NCBI GenBank assembly: GCA_036654095.1
Contig: JAVVSR010000004.1
Coordinates: forward strand, 1-64,000
Reading direction: 5' to 3'
Length of the DNA: 64,000 nucleotides
Origin: JAVVSR01 sp036654095
GTDB lineage: Bacteria > Bacillota > Clostridia > Christensenellales > CAG-917
The translations under genes were made by a program, and so were the position numbers. The notes under the pieces were generated by a model that ran no database searches, was not told the DNA's origin, and worked only from the letters and a program-made list of their open reading frames with translations. This document shows, in pieces, positions 54,485 through 63,662 of the stretch; the stretch's first letter is position 1, and every line of letters starts with the position of its first letter.

Positions 54485-55591
54485 TTAGATGCGCGGTCCC
54501 TTGTATTGCTTTTTGTTTTCAGGAATAGCCCATTCAGCTTTTATATTACCCTTCTCGTCATAACGGTCAGGATAGCAAGCGCGAACGGTGTCACGGATAC
54601 CTTCAATAATGGTTAAACCACCATTAAATCCGAGTTCTGAATAACCGAGTTGCTCCCAAACTGGCTTCGGGTCAAAGTAATAATACTTGCTTTGAATATC
54701 ATACATAAGTTTCTTATGGTCAAGTCCGCCTTCTTTGCCTTGCTTTTTAGCGCCGTGGTCAACCATAGCTCCGCCCATTGCAGCCATCCAAGTTGGAACA
54801 ACTAAAACCTTTTTACGAACACCGGCTTCGTCATTCAAAATCTTGAACATATCGGTAAATTTAACGTTTTTATTTCCAATAGGATAACGAACGCCGTGTT
54901 TACCATTAAGCATACCTGCAACAACTGCTTCGGCAATACCTGTAACGTGAATCATAATTGAACCGCCTGTCGTAAAGAAACAAGCAGGTAATTTAGCAAA
55001 TCTATCCAAGAACACTTCTTTCCACAAAGGCATACGCTCAGGCATACGACCAAAGATGTACGGAAGTTCCAAAACGGTAACGCCCATTGTGTCTTCACTG
55101 CCGATAGCGATAAGAGCTTTTTCTTGTTCATTTCTTACGCGAATATAGCAATGATGTTCTGACAACTTTCTTTCAGGATATGTACGGTCAAAGTAACTGA
55201 AGTATGAACCAAGAAGAACAGCTTGTTTAACACCAGCAGCTTTAGCTGCGCGGAAAACCGGCTCAACCTTATCAACAAGAAGTTTGTGGAAAAAGTCATA
55301 AGCGGGAGCCTTTGGAATAACACGGTCATCTGGGCCAACTGCGTAAACCATTCCATCATAACCTTTCAATAATTCTGTCAATTCAGCCTCAGTCATATCG
55401 AAAAGATTGCCGTATTTTAAACCAACTTCCTTTGGAAACCAATCGCCAACGCCAGTCAAAGCCGCGTCATCTTTTACAGGAAGCGCGAGGGTATCAACAG
55501 CAATTCCTTTTTTAAGGAACAATAAAGCTGAATAATATCCCAAGAAACCAGTGCCGCCGAAGATAAAAACCTTTTTAACATCTCTAAGCAT
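54485..55591 (-). CDS. NAD-dependent epimerase/dehydratase-like protein (extended SDR)
   Basis: 368 residues. Rossmann motif IFGGTGFLGYYSA at residues 10-22, then the sequence AVGPDD and LLGSYFSYFDRT where extended SDRs place their active-site Ser and Tyr. The typical YxxxK is not obvious (YIRVRNEQEKAL), so it may be an atypical or non-oxidoreductase SDR. GGAGG lies 9 bases before the ATG. Third gene of an operon with a TetR regulator and another SDR. Substrate unknown. Confidence 0.8.
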   Translation of the reverse strand: MLRDVKKVFIFGGTGFLGYYSALLFLKKGIAVDTLALPVKDDAALTGVGDWFPKEVGLKYGNLFDMTEAELTELLKGYDGMVYAVGPDDRVIPKAPAYDFFHKLLVDKVEPVFRAAKAAGVKQAVLLGSYFSYFDRTYPERKLSEHHCYIRVRNEQEKALIAIGSEDTMGVTVLELPYIFGRMPERMPLWKEVFLDRFAKLPACFFTTGGSIMIHVTGIAEAVVAGMLNGKHGVRYPIGNKNVKFTDMFKILNDEAGVRKKVLVVPTWMAAMGGAMVDHGAKKQGKEGGLDHKKLMYDIQSKYYYFDPKPVWEQLGYSELGFNGGLTIIEGIRDTVRACYPDRYDEKGNIKAEWAIPENKKQYKGPRI

Positions 55592-55611
55592 AATATAAAT
55601 CCTCCATTTAA

Positions 55612-56199
55612 TTACTGCTTTTTATTTTTAAAGAAATCCAACACGTACTTAAAATATTTATCACGAACATCTCTGTCCTTATAGCTTTCGTCCATACCAA
55701 AAATCATAGGCGAAACCACAAACGGCCACATAATTGTAGACGCAAACATTGTAAACATATCAATGCTTTCGGGAGGCAAGCCAAGAACTTCATTGAACAA
55801 CATTCTAACCTGACCGACACGCACCATAAGTTGATTTAGCATTTCCGCATTAACGGGATTACCAACGCCAACAATCATCTTCTCGCGAAGCAACACAATT
55901 ATTCCAGGATAGTGCACCGCATAAGCAAGCGCGCTATTTAGCCATTCAAGCAATTTTTCTTCACCGCAAATGTCTACTCTGTCAAGAATTGCAAAGGCTT
56001 CATCAAAGTTATCTTTAAACAATTTTTCCATCTCGGCAAGCATTTGGTCTTTCGAGGAGAAATAATAATTTATTGCAGCAACATTGACGTTAGCCTCTTT
56101 TGCGACTTCTCGTATAGTAACATTTGCAGAGCCTTGTTTAACAATAAGTCGCAATGCGGCATCAAGGATAATTTCTTTTTTTGTTTCAAAATTGCGCAT
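55612..56199 (-). CDS. TetR-family transcriptional regulator
   Basis: 195 residues. The N-terminal helix-turn-helix is KKEIILDAALRLIVKQGSANVTIREVAKEANVNVAAINYYFSSKDQML-like (residues 7-55), closely following the TetR pattern; the C-terminal ligand-binding half is not recognisable. The ATG overlaps the upstream SDR stop (TAATG), so it is co-expressed with the two SDRs and probably controls their promoter at 57854-57882 in response to a small molecule. Confidence 0.93.
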   Translation of the reverse strand: MRNFETKKEIILDAALRLIVKQGSANVTIREVAKEANVNVAAINYYFSSKDQMLAEMEKLFKDNFDEAFAILDRVDICGEEKLLEWLNSALAYAVHYPGIIVLLREKMIVGVGNPVNAEMLNQLMVRVGQVRMLFNEVLGLPPESIDMFTMFASTIMWPFVVSPMIFGMDESYKDRDVRDKYFKYVLDFFKNKKQ

Positions 56200-57791
56200 T
56201 ATTTCTTCTTTTGCTCGTCATACTTCAGCATATCTTTGTAGCAATTTGCATCAAAGTAATTGCTTTCTTCTTTGCTGTGAGTATCATACCAAATCTGAGC
56301 ATAGAATGGAATATGTTTAGCAAGTTCATCAAAGTTCCAAGGTGTAGGTTGGCAACACTCTGGGCACCAGTGACCTGTCTTTAAAACGAGGAACGGACTA
56401 GCCATAAATTTGTGGCCATCATGACATTCCCACTCGATTTTTGTATATAAGTCGCCCTTAATAGCGTCTTTAGTTAAGCACTTGCCACCACGGAATTCAG
56501 CAGCTTGTTGGAAGTCTTCATAACCAAGTTCACTGTCGGGTTTGCTTTCATCATAGCCGTGGCTTAAAAGCATATCTTTAGTGACATTTTCCTTTTTCTT
56601 AAAGGCTTGATAGTCGATTTTTTTGCCGCCAGGAAGATTGCCTTCACAAAGTAGCGGATAATCTTTCCAATCCAAAGGAATCTTAGCGAACTCCTCGCGA
56701 CTGCCATAGAATGCTTTAATACGGCCTTCCATATCGTCGTGATTAATCCAGAACATTGGGCCATTTGTATTTTTAAATAAACGCTCAATAGCTAACTTAC
56801 GAATGATACCCTTAAATGGCTTGCCCAACTTCCAAAGTTTATAGAAAAATTTGCTTCCCAAATTATCCCAAAAATCTTGATAAGTTTCGCTTCCTTGGAA
56901 GTGTAGATAACTTTCCAAAACGTCGGAGTCATAATACCACATACAGTGGAAGTTACGCGCGATGTTCCAGTTAGGCTTAAACAAATCTTTAGCTTCACAG
57001 CCCATAAGTCCAAAACCGCTGTTAAATGTTTCATAACCTGTAACACGAGCTTTCTCACCATTACCGATGTTGTAAACCCTACGCCAAAACTCTTCAGGAA
57101 GTGTGCCGTCCATATCGCCGATAATAAGGTTTTTAGCCATCAAACCACTTGACCTAGCTGTCGCCCACTCGATAGGAGTATTCCAACAGGTGTGGAACAT
57201 CAAGCCGTCATTAAGGTTATTCATCATAAATAAGTCATAAAGAATACCTGACTGACGCAATGATACCCAATATTTTAAACCACTTTCAATAATGTGCCTT
57301 TCTGCACGAAGCTTTGTGCAAGCATAGAAATCGTAGCAACTTACAATTAAGGGGTCACCAACGCGTCCCCAAGCGTGTTTGTAGTCACGGTTACCATACT
57401 CGGCAACTGTGCCTATTTCGATAAATTTAATTTCGTTGCAACGTTTGTGCGCCGCAATAGCGTCACAAAGATTTTTCGCGCCAAAATAGTTTGTCGACTC
57501 TGCCAACTTAGGGTTGTGATCCGATACGGGAGGAATAACTGCCGCACAGTGGAAAACATAGTCTGCTTTGTCAACTGCTTTCGCGCAATCCTCATACTTA
57601 GAAAGGTCACCAAAGATAACGGTAATATCGTTACCCCACTTAGCCTTTAGTTCCTCTGCCAATTTTTCGTTAGCGGGCTTTTTGCGCAATAAAACAATAC
57701 CGTGAATACGGCCGGTTTCCAGATTCTGCTTCAAAACCTCGCTACCCATGTTACCGGAAGCACCGGTGACTAACAATCTTTTCTTTTCCAT
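56199..57791 (-). CDS. Extended SDR fused to a C-terminal zinc-ribbon-like domain
   Basis: 530 residues from the ATG at 57791, preceded by GGTGAGG; an in-frame GTG four codons earlier lacks a site. Residues 1-300 are an extended SDR: nucleotide-binding LVTGASGNMGSEVL, FGDLSKY, HCAAVIPPVSDHNP, and the active-site YDFYACTKLRAE with Y and K. The remaining 230 residues are unusual: a linker with FWINHDDMEGR, then ECHDGHKF...KTGHWCPECCQP, resembling treble-clef or DUF4379-like zinc ribbons, which are normally found in other proteins. Typical SDRs are 300-350 residues. Substrate unknown. Confidence 0.82.
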   Translation of the reverse strand: MEKKRLLVTGASGNMGSEVLKQNLETGRIHGIVLLRKKPANEKLAEELKAKWGNDITVIFGDLSKYEDCAKAVDKADYVFHCAAVIPPVSDHNPKLAESTNYFGAKNLCDAIAAHKRCNEIKFIEIGTVAEYGNRDYKHAWGRVGDPLIVSCYDFYACTKLRAERHIIESGLKYWVSLRQSGILYDLFMMNNLNDGLMFHTCWNTPIEWATARSSGLMAKNLIIGDMDGTLPEEFWRRVYNIGNGEKARVTGYETFNSGFGLMGCEAKDLFKPNWNIARNFHCMWYYDSDVLESYLHFQGSETYQDFWDNLGSKFFYKLWKLGKPFKGIIRKLAIERLFKNTNGPMFWINHDDMEGRIKAFYGSREEFAKIPLDWKDYPLLCEGNLPGGKKIDYQAFKKKENVTKDMLLSHGYDESKPDSELGYEDFQQAAEFRGGKCLTKDAIKGDLYTKIEWECHDGHKFMASPFLVLKTGHWCPECCQPTPWNFDELAKHIPFYAQIWYDTHSKEESNYFDANCYKDMLKYDEQKKK

Positions 57792-57853
57792 ATAATTCCT
57801 CACCTTTTAAAAATTTTTGACATCGCGCCACATACCTATGGCTTTATAGTGAT

Positions 57854-57882
57854 ATTCTAACATACAAAATACAATAATACAA
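57854..57882 (-). promoter_or_regulatory. Promoter of the dehydrogenase-TetR operon
   Basis: On the minus strand, TTGTAT (57877-57882), 17-base spacer, TAGAAT (57854-57859). The leader to the start codon is about 55 bases. The match is moderate, as expected for a regulated promoter. Confidence 0.5.
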
Positions 57883-58197
57883 AGCATTTTAAACACTTTG
57901 TTTTAATTTTTCCATATAATTTTGTCATTTTATTCAAAAAACTTACATAATCCGATAAATTAGCTTAAAGAATAACGTATTATATGGTTTTTTTAATCTA
58001 ATCCACATATAAAATATTGACAAAATTAAAAAATAAGTTAGCCAATGCAACAATAATATGGTATATTAATTTCAGTAGGGAATTAGAATAGCGCAACATA
58101 AAACATACATATTACGTCAATATCCGTCAAGCAATGCAATGCGTTAAACTTGTTGATAATTTTAAAACGCAAAAAAAACTATCGTCGTTTTTACAAC

Positions 58198-58388
58198 TTG
58201 ATGTTGTTCTTGATGTTGTTCTTGATGTTGTTCTTGATGTTGTTCTTGATGTTGTTCTTGATGNNNNNNNNNNNNNNNNNNNNNNNNNNNNNNNNNNNNN
58301 NNNNNNNNNNNNNNNNNNNNNNNNNNNNNNNNNNNNNNNNNNNNNNNNNNNNNNNNNNNNNNNTTGTTCTTGGTGTTGTTCTTGATAT
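58198..58388. repeat. 12-bp tandem repeat containing an assembly gap
   Basis: TTGATGTTGTTC is repeated more than five times from about 58198 to 58263; after exactly 100 N (58264-58363) repeat sequence resumes to about 58388. The gap size is a placeholder, so the true array length is unknown. Open frames across it are artefacts of the repeat. The surrounding spacer 57883-58603 shows no other gene. Confidence 0.95.
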
Positions 58389-58603
58389 TTATAAGTAGGT
58401 TCAAGCGGATTTTTATATTTTAATTTAACCACTGTTTGAAACGTTTAAAGTTTTTTTATCGGCTCATTTTTTCTATTATTTACTTTGCGCGATTGACAGT
58501 TAGCCGTTTAAATTTTTATTGTTTTACTGCTAACATTAGTTTTATATTTTTTAATTTGATTTTACAATTTACAGCTGTTCTAAAAATATAAATTGAGGCT
58601 AGA

Positions 58604-59785
58604 ATGACTATAATTTTGTTGATTATTATTTATCTCGCATTTATATCGCTCGGGCTTCCCGACTCGCTATTCGGTGTTGCCTGGCCCGTTATCCACATTG
58701 AATTTGGCATTGACCAAGGCTTTGCAAGTTTAATGACAATTATCATTGGTTGCGGAACTATTTGGACAAGTATATTTGCGGGTAAAGCTATTCGCAAGTT
58801 TGGCACGGGCATAATAACGGCTTTTTCGGTATGTTTCACCGCAGTCGGACTAATTGGCATTTCATTTTCGCAAAATGTTTGGGTAATGATAGTCTTTTGC
58901 ATAATATTAGGTATCGGCGCAGGCGCAATAGACGCCGCCCTAAACGATTATGTCGCGAAGCATTACAAGCCTCAGCACATGAACTGGCTTCACTGTTTTT
59001 GGGGAATAGGCGTTACTACAAGTCCAATAATAATGTCGAGATTTTTAAAAAATGCCGATTGGCGCGGCGGATATCAAACGATAGCGATAATGCAAAGCGT
59101 ACTGGTCGTGATTATGTTTGCGTCGTTGCCTTTGTGGAAAAAAGTTACAAACAGCTTTAAATTAAGCGAAAGCGCCTTAAATGTAGTTCCAACATCGGAA
59201 ACTATAAAATCTAAAATTAATCCAATAAAAATAAAAGGCGTTACTCTTTCTATGGCTGGAATGGCCTTTTACTGCGGACTCGAAATGACATTAGGCACTT
59301 GGGGCGCAAGTATGCTTATTGAAACTAAAGGTATAGCTCCGTCAACTGCCGCGCTTTGGATAGCGCTATACTATGGAGGTATCACAGTCGGACGTGGCTT
59401 ATCGGGCTTTTTAGCAATGAAATTATCGGATAACACCTTAATTAAAGGCGGTCTTTTTGCAATAATATTTGGAATTGTTTTGCTACTTTTGCCATTTGGA
59501 CAAATTTTAACTTTAATTGGGCTTATGCTAATAGGGCTTGGGTGTGCGCCGATATTTCCCTGCACGATACACGCAACCGCCACTCGATTTGGATTTGAAT
59601 ACTCGGCCGATTTAGTTGGCTACCAAATGGCGGCGGCATATATCGGCTCGGGAATATTGCAACCTTTAGTTGGATTCATATCATCACGGACAACCTTTTT
59701 AATAATGCCATACATTTTACTTGGTTTTGTATTAATTCAACTTTTATTTTTTACACTGCTAAAGCGCAAACTTGCTAAAGTTTAA
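58604..59785 (+). CDS. MFS transporter
   Basis: 393 residues with about 12 hydrophobic segments. Starts with a hydrophobic helix (IILLIIIYLAFISLGLPDSLFGVAWPVI), and the stretch LGIGAGAIDAALNDYVAKHYKPQHMNWLHCFWGIGVTTSP fits the FucP/sugar-type branch of the major facilitator superfamily. A GAGG site precedes the ATG. It is divergent from the dehydrogenase-TetR operon and might be controlled with it, but no shared operator was seen. Substrate unknown. Confidence 0.85.
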   Translation: MTIILLIIIYLAFISLGLPDSLFGVAWPVIHIEFGIDQGFASLMTIIIGCGTIWTSIFAGKAIRKFGTGIITAFSVCFTAVGLIGISFSQNVWVMIVFCIILGIGAGAIDAALNDYVAKHYKPQHMNWLHCFWGIGVTTSPIIMSRFLKNADWRGGYQTIAIMQSVLVVIMFASLPLWKKVTNSFKLSESALNVVPTSETIKSKINPIKIKGVTLSMAGMAFYCGLEMTLGTWGASMLIETKGIAPSTAALWIALYYGGITVGRGLSGFLAMKLSDNTLIKGGLFAIIFGIVLLLLPFGQILTLIGLMLIGLGCAPIFPCTIHATATRFGFEYSADLVGYQMAAAYIGSGILQPLVGFISSRTTFLIMPYILLGFVLIQLLFFTLLKRKLAKV

Positions 59786-60009
59786 AATGCCCGTACACTA
59801 AACTCTCATAAACAATAAATTATGAATTATTTTAAGCGCTTTCCGACTTTGCTTAATCAACTTAGCAAATTAATTTTATTTTTGCGCGCTTTTTATACTT
59901 TAACATAATAGTATAAAGTAATGACTTTAGCGATATCATTGACTTATTTAAAATGATACGAGCATCCGAAACTTATTTAAAATGAATAAAACATATTTTT
60001 GCACAACAA

Positions 60010-60035
60010 AAACCCGACCAAAATTGGTCGGGTTT
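60010..60035 (-). terminator. Terminator of rplM-rpsI
   Basis: Palindrome AAACCCGACCAA / TTGGTCGGGTTT, 22 bases after rpsI; on the minus strand it runs into TTTTTGTTGTG. The remaining spacer 59786-60009 holds nothing I can support. Confidence 0.8.
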
Positions 60036-60057
60036 GATTTCGTAACTTTTAAATTGA

Positions 60058-60474
60058 TTAACGCTTGCTGAACTGAGGCGCGCGACGTGCTTTCTTAAGA
60101 CCGTATTTCTTACGTTCTTTAGTACGTGGGTCACGTGTTAAATAACCTGCTTTTTTAACAGCGCCGCGAAGTTCTGGCTCGGCAACAATTAAAGCGCGTG
60201 CAATTCCGTGACGGATTGCGCCAGCTTGACCAGTGAAACCACCACCAAGTACGTTTACGATAATGTCGTATTTTTCGGCAGTAGCGGTCAAAGTCAAAGG
60301 TTGCTTAACAATAACCTTCAAGGTATCTTGAGGGAAATATTCGGCGATGTCGTGTTTATTGATGGTAATAGTGCCTTCTCCGCCAGGAATTAAGCGAACG
60401 CGAGCAATAGCCTTTTTACGACGGCCTGTACCCCAATATTGAATTTTCTTTTTAGCTGTTTTCTTTGTGGCCAT
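60058..60474 (-). CDS. rpsI: Ribosomal protein S9
   Basis: 138 residues. [19 protein letters not shown] at the N-terminus and the basic C-terminal tail [27 protein letters not shown], whose end reaches the P-site tRNA. 14 bases after rplM. Confidence 0.98.
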   Translation of the reverse strand: MATKKTAKKKIQYWGTGRRKKAIARVRLIPGGEGTITINKHDIAEYFPQDTLKVIVKQPLTLTATAEKYDIIVNVLGGGFTGQAGAIRHGIARALIVAEPELRGAVKKAGYLTRDPRTKERKKYGLKKARRAPQFSKR

Positions 60475-60488
60475 AGTTTACCTCACAA

Positions 60489-60917
60489 TTAAAACTTTAA
60501 CTCAACGGGCATTTGAGCCTGTTGGTTATGTTCACCACCCGCATAAACTCTCAGCTTTCTAAGCATTTGACGACCGAGTGTGTTTTTGGGGAGCATACCC
60601 TTGATTGCATTATAAACAGCAAATTCGGGTTTTTGTGCCATAAGTTTCTTGTATTGAACCTCTTTCAAACCGCCTACAAAGCCGGTATGATAGCGATAAA
60701 ATTTTTGTTCAAGTTTTTTACCTGTCAAGCGAACTTTTGCGCAGTTGATAATTATAACGTGGTCACCCGTATCGACGTTCGGGGTGAAAGTGGGCTTATT
60801 TTTACCACGAAGTACCGCAGCGACTTGACTAGCAAGACGACCAAGTACCATATCTGTGGCATCAACAATGTACCATTTCCTTTCGACTGTCTCGGGCTTT
60901 GCCATATAAGTTTTCAT
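60489..60917 (-). CDS. rplM: Ribosomal protein L13
   Basis: 142 residues from the ATG at 60917. [30 protein letters not shown] is the usual N-terminus; a longer frame upstream has no conservation. The GGAGG (complement at 60929-60933) is 11 bases away, slightly long. The conserved [18 protein letters not shown] is present. Paired with rpsI. Confidence 0.97.
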   Translation of the reverse strand: MKTYMAKPETVERKWYIVDATDMVLGRLASQVAAVLRGKNKPTFTPNVDTGDHVIIINCAKVRLTGKKLEQKFYRYHTGFVGGLKEVQYKKLMAQKPEFAVYNAIKGMLPKNTLGRQMLRKLRVYAGGEHNQQAQMPVELKF

Positions 60918-61023
60918 AATGGAAAAGACCTCCAATTTTTTTAAAATAGCGTAATTTTCGACTGACATTAAGTATAAGGGGCTAATTCATAATTAACGCT
61001 TAAGCCGATTTTTAGACTAGTAT

Positions 61024-61052
61024 ATAATATCGTGGAAAAGAACTATTGTCAA
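61024..61052 (-). promoter_or_regulatory. Promoter of rplM-rpsI
   Basis: On the minus strand, perfect TTGACA (61047-61052), 17-base spacer and TATTAT (61024-61029), about 100 bases before rplM. This is the same pattern of boxes as the S10 promoter. The leader is long enough for an RNA regulatory element. Confidence 0.8.
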
Positions 61053-61258
61053 GCGGAAAACAACATCTTTTACCTATAATTCAACAAATATTATGGTTTT
61101 TTAAATTCAAATGGCAATTATTGAAACTTAAAACATTTTCGCGCATTTCCATTGTATTGCTAATCCACGCGTTTTTTAACCAAAATCCCTGCCCAACATT
61201 ATTTGTTAAATAGCATAAACTGACACTTTTTACAATTAAAACTTATTTCGTTTCAAAT

Positions 61259-61999
61259 TTAAAAATCATACTCGACTTTAAGCAGACACAGCCCCTTTGC
61301 CGACAACGTTTTACCTGCGCGTTTGCGGTCACCGCTTTTAATAATGGCGGCTATATCGTCAACTTGCAATTTACCTCGACCAACTTCAACCAAAGTACCT
61401 GCAATAATCCTAACCATATTATATAAAAATCCGTTTCCCGTAATAGAAATTACAATTTGGCCGTTGTCTTCAAATACTTCGGCGCTATATACCGTCCGAA
61501 TTGTATCTTTTACATTGCTCCCAGTTGCTTCAAAACATTTAAAATCGTGTTTGCCCTCTAAAGCTTTTGCAGCGTTTGCCATACTGACAATATTAAGTTT
61601 TGCGGTAATTTGCTCGGCAGTGGCGTCAATTAAAGGATTTCCGTGAGGAGAACAGTAAATGCTGTATAAATATGTTTTACGCTTTGCTGAAAACCTTGCG
61701 TGAAAATCATCGGGGACTTGCCTGCAATCCAAAACCCGAATATCTGACGGCAACAAAGTATTTACAGCATATGGAATTTTATCATAAGGAATAGGCGTAT
61801 CCGCATCAAAATGCGCAACTTGTCCACGCGCGTGCACTCCCGCGTCGGTGCGCCCACTACCATATAGTGTTGTTTTTTTGTCAAAAAGTTTTGAAAAGGC
61901 CTGCTCCAAAACACTTTGCACGCCAACTCCGTTTTTTTGCGCCTGCCAACCGCAATAATTTGTGCCAAGATAGGACACTGTTATCATATATCTACGCAT
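61259..61999 (-). CDS. truA: tRNA pseudouridine synthase A
   Basis: 246 residues from the ATG at 61999, which overlaps the ecfT stop (TAATG). The catalytic aspartate is D52 in GSGRTDAGVHARGQVAHF, as in the family. It makes pseudouridine at positions 38-40 of tRNAs. TruA commonly follows ecfT and precedes rplM in Firmicutes, as here. Confidence 0.96.
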   Translation of the reverse strand: MRRYMITVSYLGTNYCGWQAQKNGVGVQSVLEQAFSKLFDKKTTLYGSGRTDAGVHARGQVAHFDADTPIPYDKIPYAVNTLLPSDIRVLDCRQVPDDFHARFSAKRKTYLYSIYCSPHGNPLIDATAEQITAKLNIVSMANAAKALEGKHDFKCFEATGSNVKDTIRTVYSAEVFEDNGQIVISITGNGFLYNMVRIIAGTLVEVGRGKLQVDDIAAIIKSGDRKRAGKTLSAKGLCLLKVEYDF

Positions 62000-62829
62000 T
62001 AGAAAAGCCCCAACCAAACATATTTATCAACCAAAATAATGGCCATAAATCCACTCATAAAAAGCACGGCTATTACATCGCGTAGAGTGACCTTTTGAAC
62101 TTTCATTTTAGTGCGTTTTGGGGTAGCGTTGTAGCACCTCGCGTCAAGAGCTAGCGCCAACTCGTCGGCGCGCCTAAATGAACTTACAAATAGCGGAATA
62201 AGCACAGGCAGTAAAGCCTTAGCTCGGTCAAGCATTTTACCCGTATCAAAACTTGCGCCTCTTGCTTTTTGCGCGTTCATTATTTTGTTTGTTTCCTCCA
62301 TAAGCGTAGGAATAAACCTTAAGGCTATGCTCATAATCACTGCGATATCGTGAATAGGAACTTTAATATATTTTAAAGGTTTCAATAAGCTTTCAATGCC
62401 ATCGGTGAGCGCCATCGGAGTAGTGGTAAGCGTTAAGAATGTTGTGCCTATAACTAACAAAACAAGCCTTAATGCCATCATAATGGCAAAGTTAAGCCCG
62501 TTATCGGTAATTTTAAAAATCCACCAATTTAATATATAGTGTCCTTCCTTAACAAAAAATACGTTCAAAATAGCGGTAAAAATCACTATAAACATAATGC
62601 GCTTTACCGAGCTTAAAATTTTGTTCATAGGCACTTGTGAAACTAGCGATAAAAATAAAATAATTAAAACAGCAACCGCATACCCAAAATAGCTTTTCAC
62701 AAAAAATATAGCAGTTATATACAAAATAATCATAAGGATTTTTATGCGCGCATCCATTTTATGAATAAAGGAATTTGTTGGATAGTATTGTCCAAAGGTC
62801 AAATCTTTCACAATTTTTCCCTCCGCCAA
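61999..62829 (-). CDS. ecfT: ECF transporter transmembrane subunit EcfT
   Basis: 276 residues with about five to six membrane helices in the first half. Near the C-terminus are the coupling motifs MNAQKARGA and the second DARCYNAT-like segment (ALDARCYNATPKRTK), which bind the two ATPases. It links EcfA1/EcfA2 to exchangeable vitamin- or metal-binding S-components, none of which is encoded here. It overlaps ecfA2 by 22 bases. Confidence 0.95.
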   Translation of the reverse strand: MAEGKIVKDLTFGQYYPTNSFIHKMDARIKILMIILYITAIFFVKSYFGYAVAVLIILFLSLVSQVPMNKILSSVKRIMFIVIFTAILNVFFVKEGHYILNWWIFKITDNGLNFAIMMALRLVLLVIGTTFLTLTTTPMALTDGIESLLKPLKYIKVPIHDIAVIMSIALRFIPTLMEETNKIMNAQKARGASFDTGKMLDRAKALLPVLIPLFVSSFRRADELALALDARCYNATPKRTKMKVQKVTLRDVIAVLFMSGFMAIILVDKYVWLGLF

Positions 62830-63662
62830 TTTACAATTTGCGCCACAAAAGCGTCCGCGGTGACAGCCGTTTCGCCTAACTCAATTCCGCGTTTTTTCAG
62901 CTCATTTGTAATTTTTACCGACGTGGGTATATCGAGGCCTATTTCAAGCAATCGGTCACTGTGCGAAAACAACTCAGATGGCTTCAACAAATATTCAAGT
63001 TTGCCTTCATAAATAACAGCAATTTTAGTGGCGACAGCAGCTATTTCATCCATATTATGCGACACCATTATTATTGTAGGCGATGTTGTTTTTTTAAGCC
63101 GCGCAATAAGTTCAAACATCTCCTGACGTCCAACTGGGTCAAGCCCTGCGGTTGGTTCATCTAAAATCAAAATTTCAGGTTTCATTGCGATAACACCTGC
63201 AATAGCCACCCTTCTTTTTTGCCCGCCCGACAGTTCAAAAGGCGAACGCTCGGAAATTTCATCAAAATTTAAACCGACAATTTCAATAGCTTCTCTAACG
63301 CGTTTATCAATTTCATCTTTATCAAGGCCAAGATTTTTAGGGCCAAACGCCACATCTTTAGCAACTGTTTCGTCAAATAATTGATATTCGGGATATTGAA
63401 ATACCATACCAACGGTCGCGCGAAGTTTTTTTAAATCGGGTTTTTGATGCAGTTTTATGCCATTTACCGTAATTTGGCCGCTTGTCAACTTAATTAAACC
63501 GTTTAAATGTTGAATGAGAGTACTTTTCCCACTGCCTGTCGGGCCTATTATACCCATAAATTCGCCGTCATCAATCGTAACGCTCAAGTTATCTAAAGCC
63601 TTATGCTCGTATGGCGATTTTGGTGAATAGGTAAAAGACAAGTTTTCAATTACAATAGACAT
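62808..63662 (-). CDS. ecfA2: ECF transporter ATPase EcfA2
   Basis: 284 residues. Walker A IGPTGSGKSTL, Q-loop MVFQYPEYQLF, signature LSGGQKRRVAIAG, Walker B ILILDEPTAGLD, H-loop MVSHNMDE. The N-terminal YSPKSPYEHKALDNL form is characteristic of EcfA2 rather than EcfA1. It overlaps ecfA1 by 13 bases. Confidence 0.95.
   Translation of the reverse strand: MSIVIENLSFTYSPKSPYEHKALDNLSVTIDDGEFMGIIGPTGSGKSTLIQHLNGLIKLTSGQITVNGIKLHQKPDLKKLRATVGMVFQYPEYQLFDETVAKDVAFGPKNLGLDKDEIDKRVREAIEIVGLNFDEISERSPFELSGGQKRRVAIAGVIAMKPEILILDEPTAGLDPVGRQEMFELIARLKKTTSPTIIMVSHNMDEIAAVATKIAVIYEGKLEYLLKPSELFSHSDRLLEIGLDIPTSVKITNELKKRGIELGETAVTADAFVAQIVNWRREKL

Noticed and set aside
57828..57841. Palindrome-like CCACATACCTATGG near the dehydrogenase operon promoter as a TetR operator
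   Set aside because: Only the outer bases are symmetric; too weak to call without more sites.
58127..58432. Open frames on both strands through the 12-bp repeat and the N gap
   Set aside because: They only exist because a 12-base unit keeps every frame open and N bases carry no stops; no ribosome binding site or conserved sequence is present.
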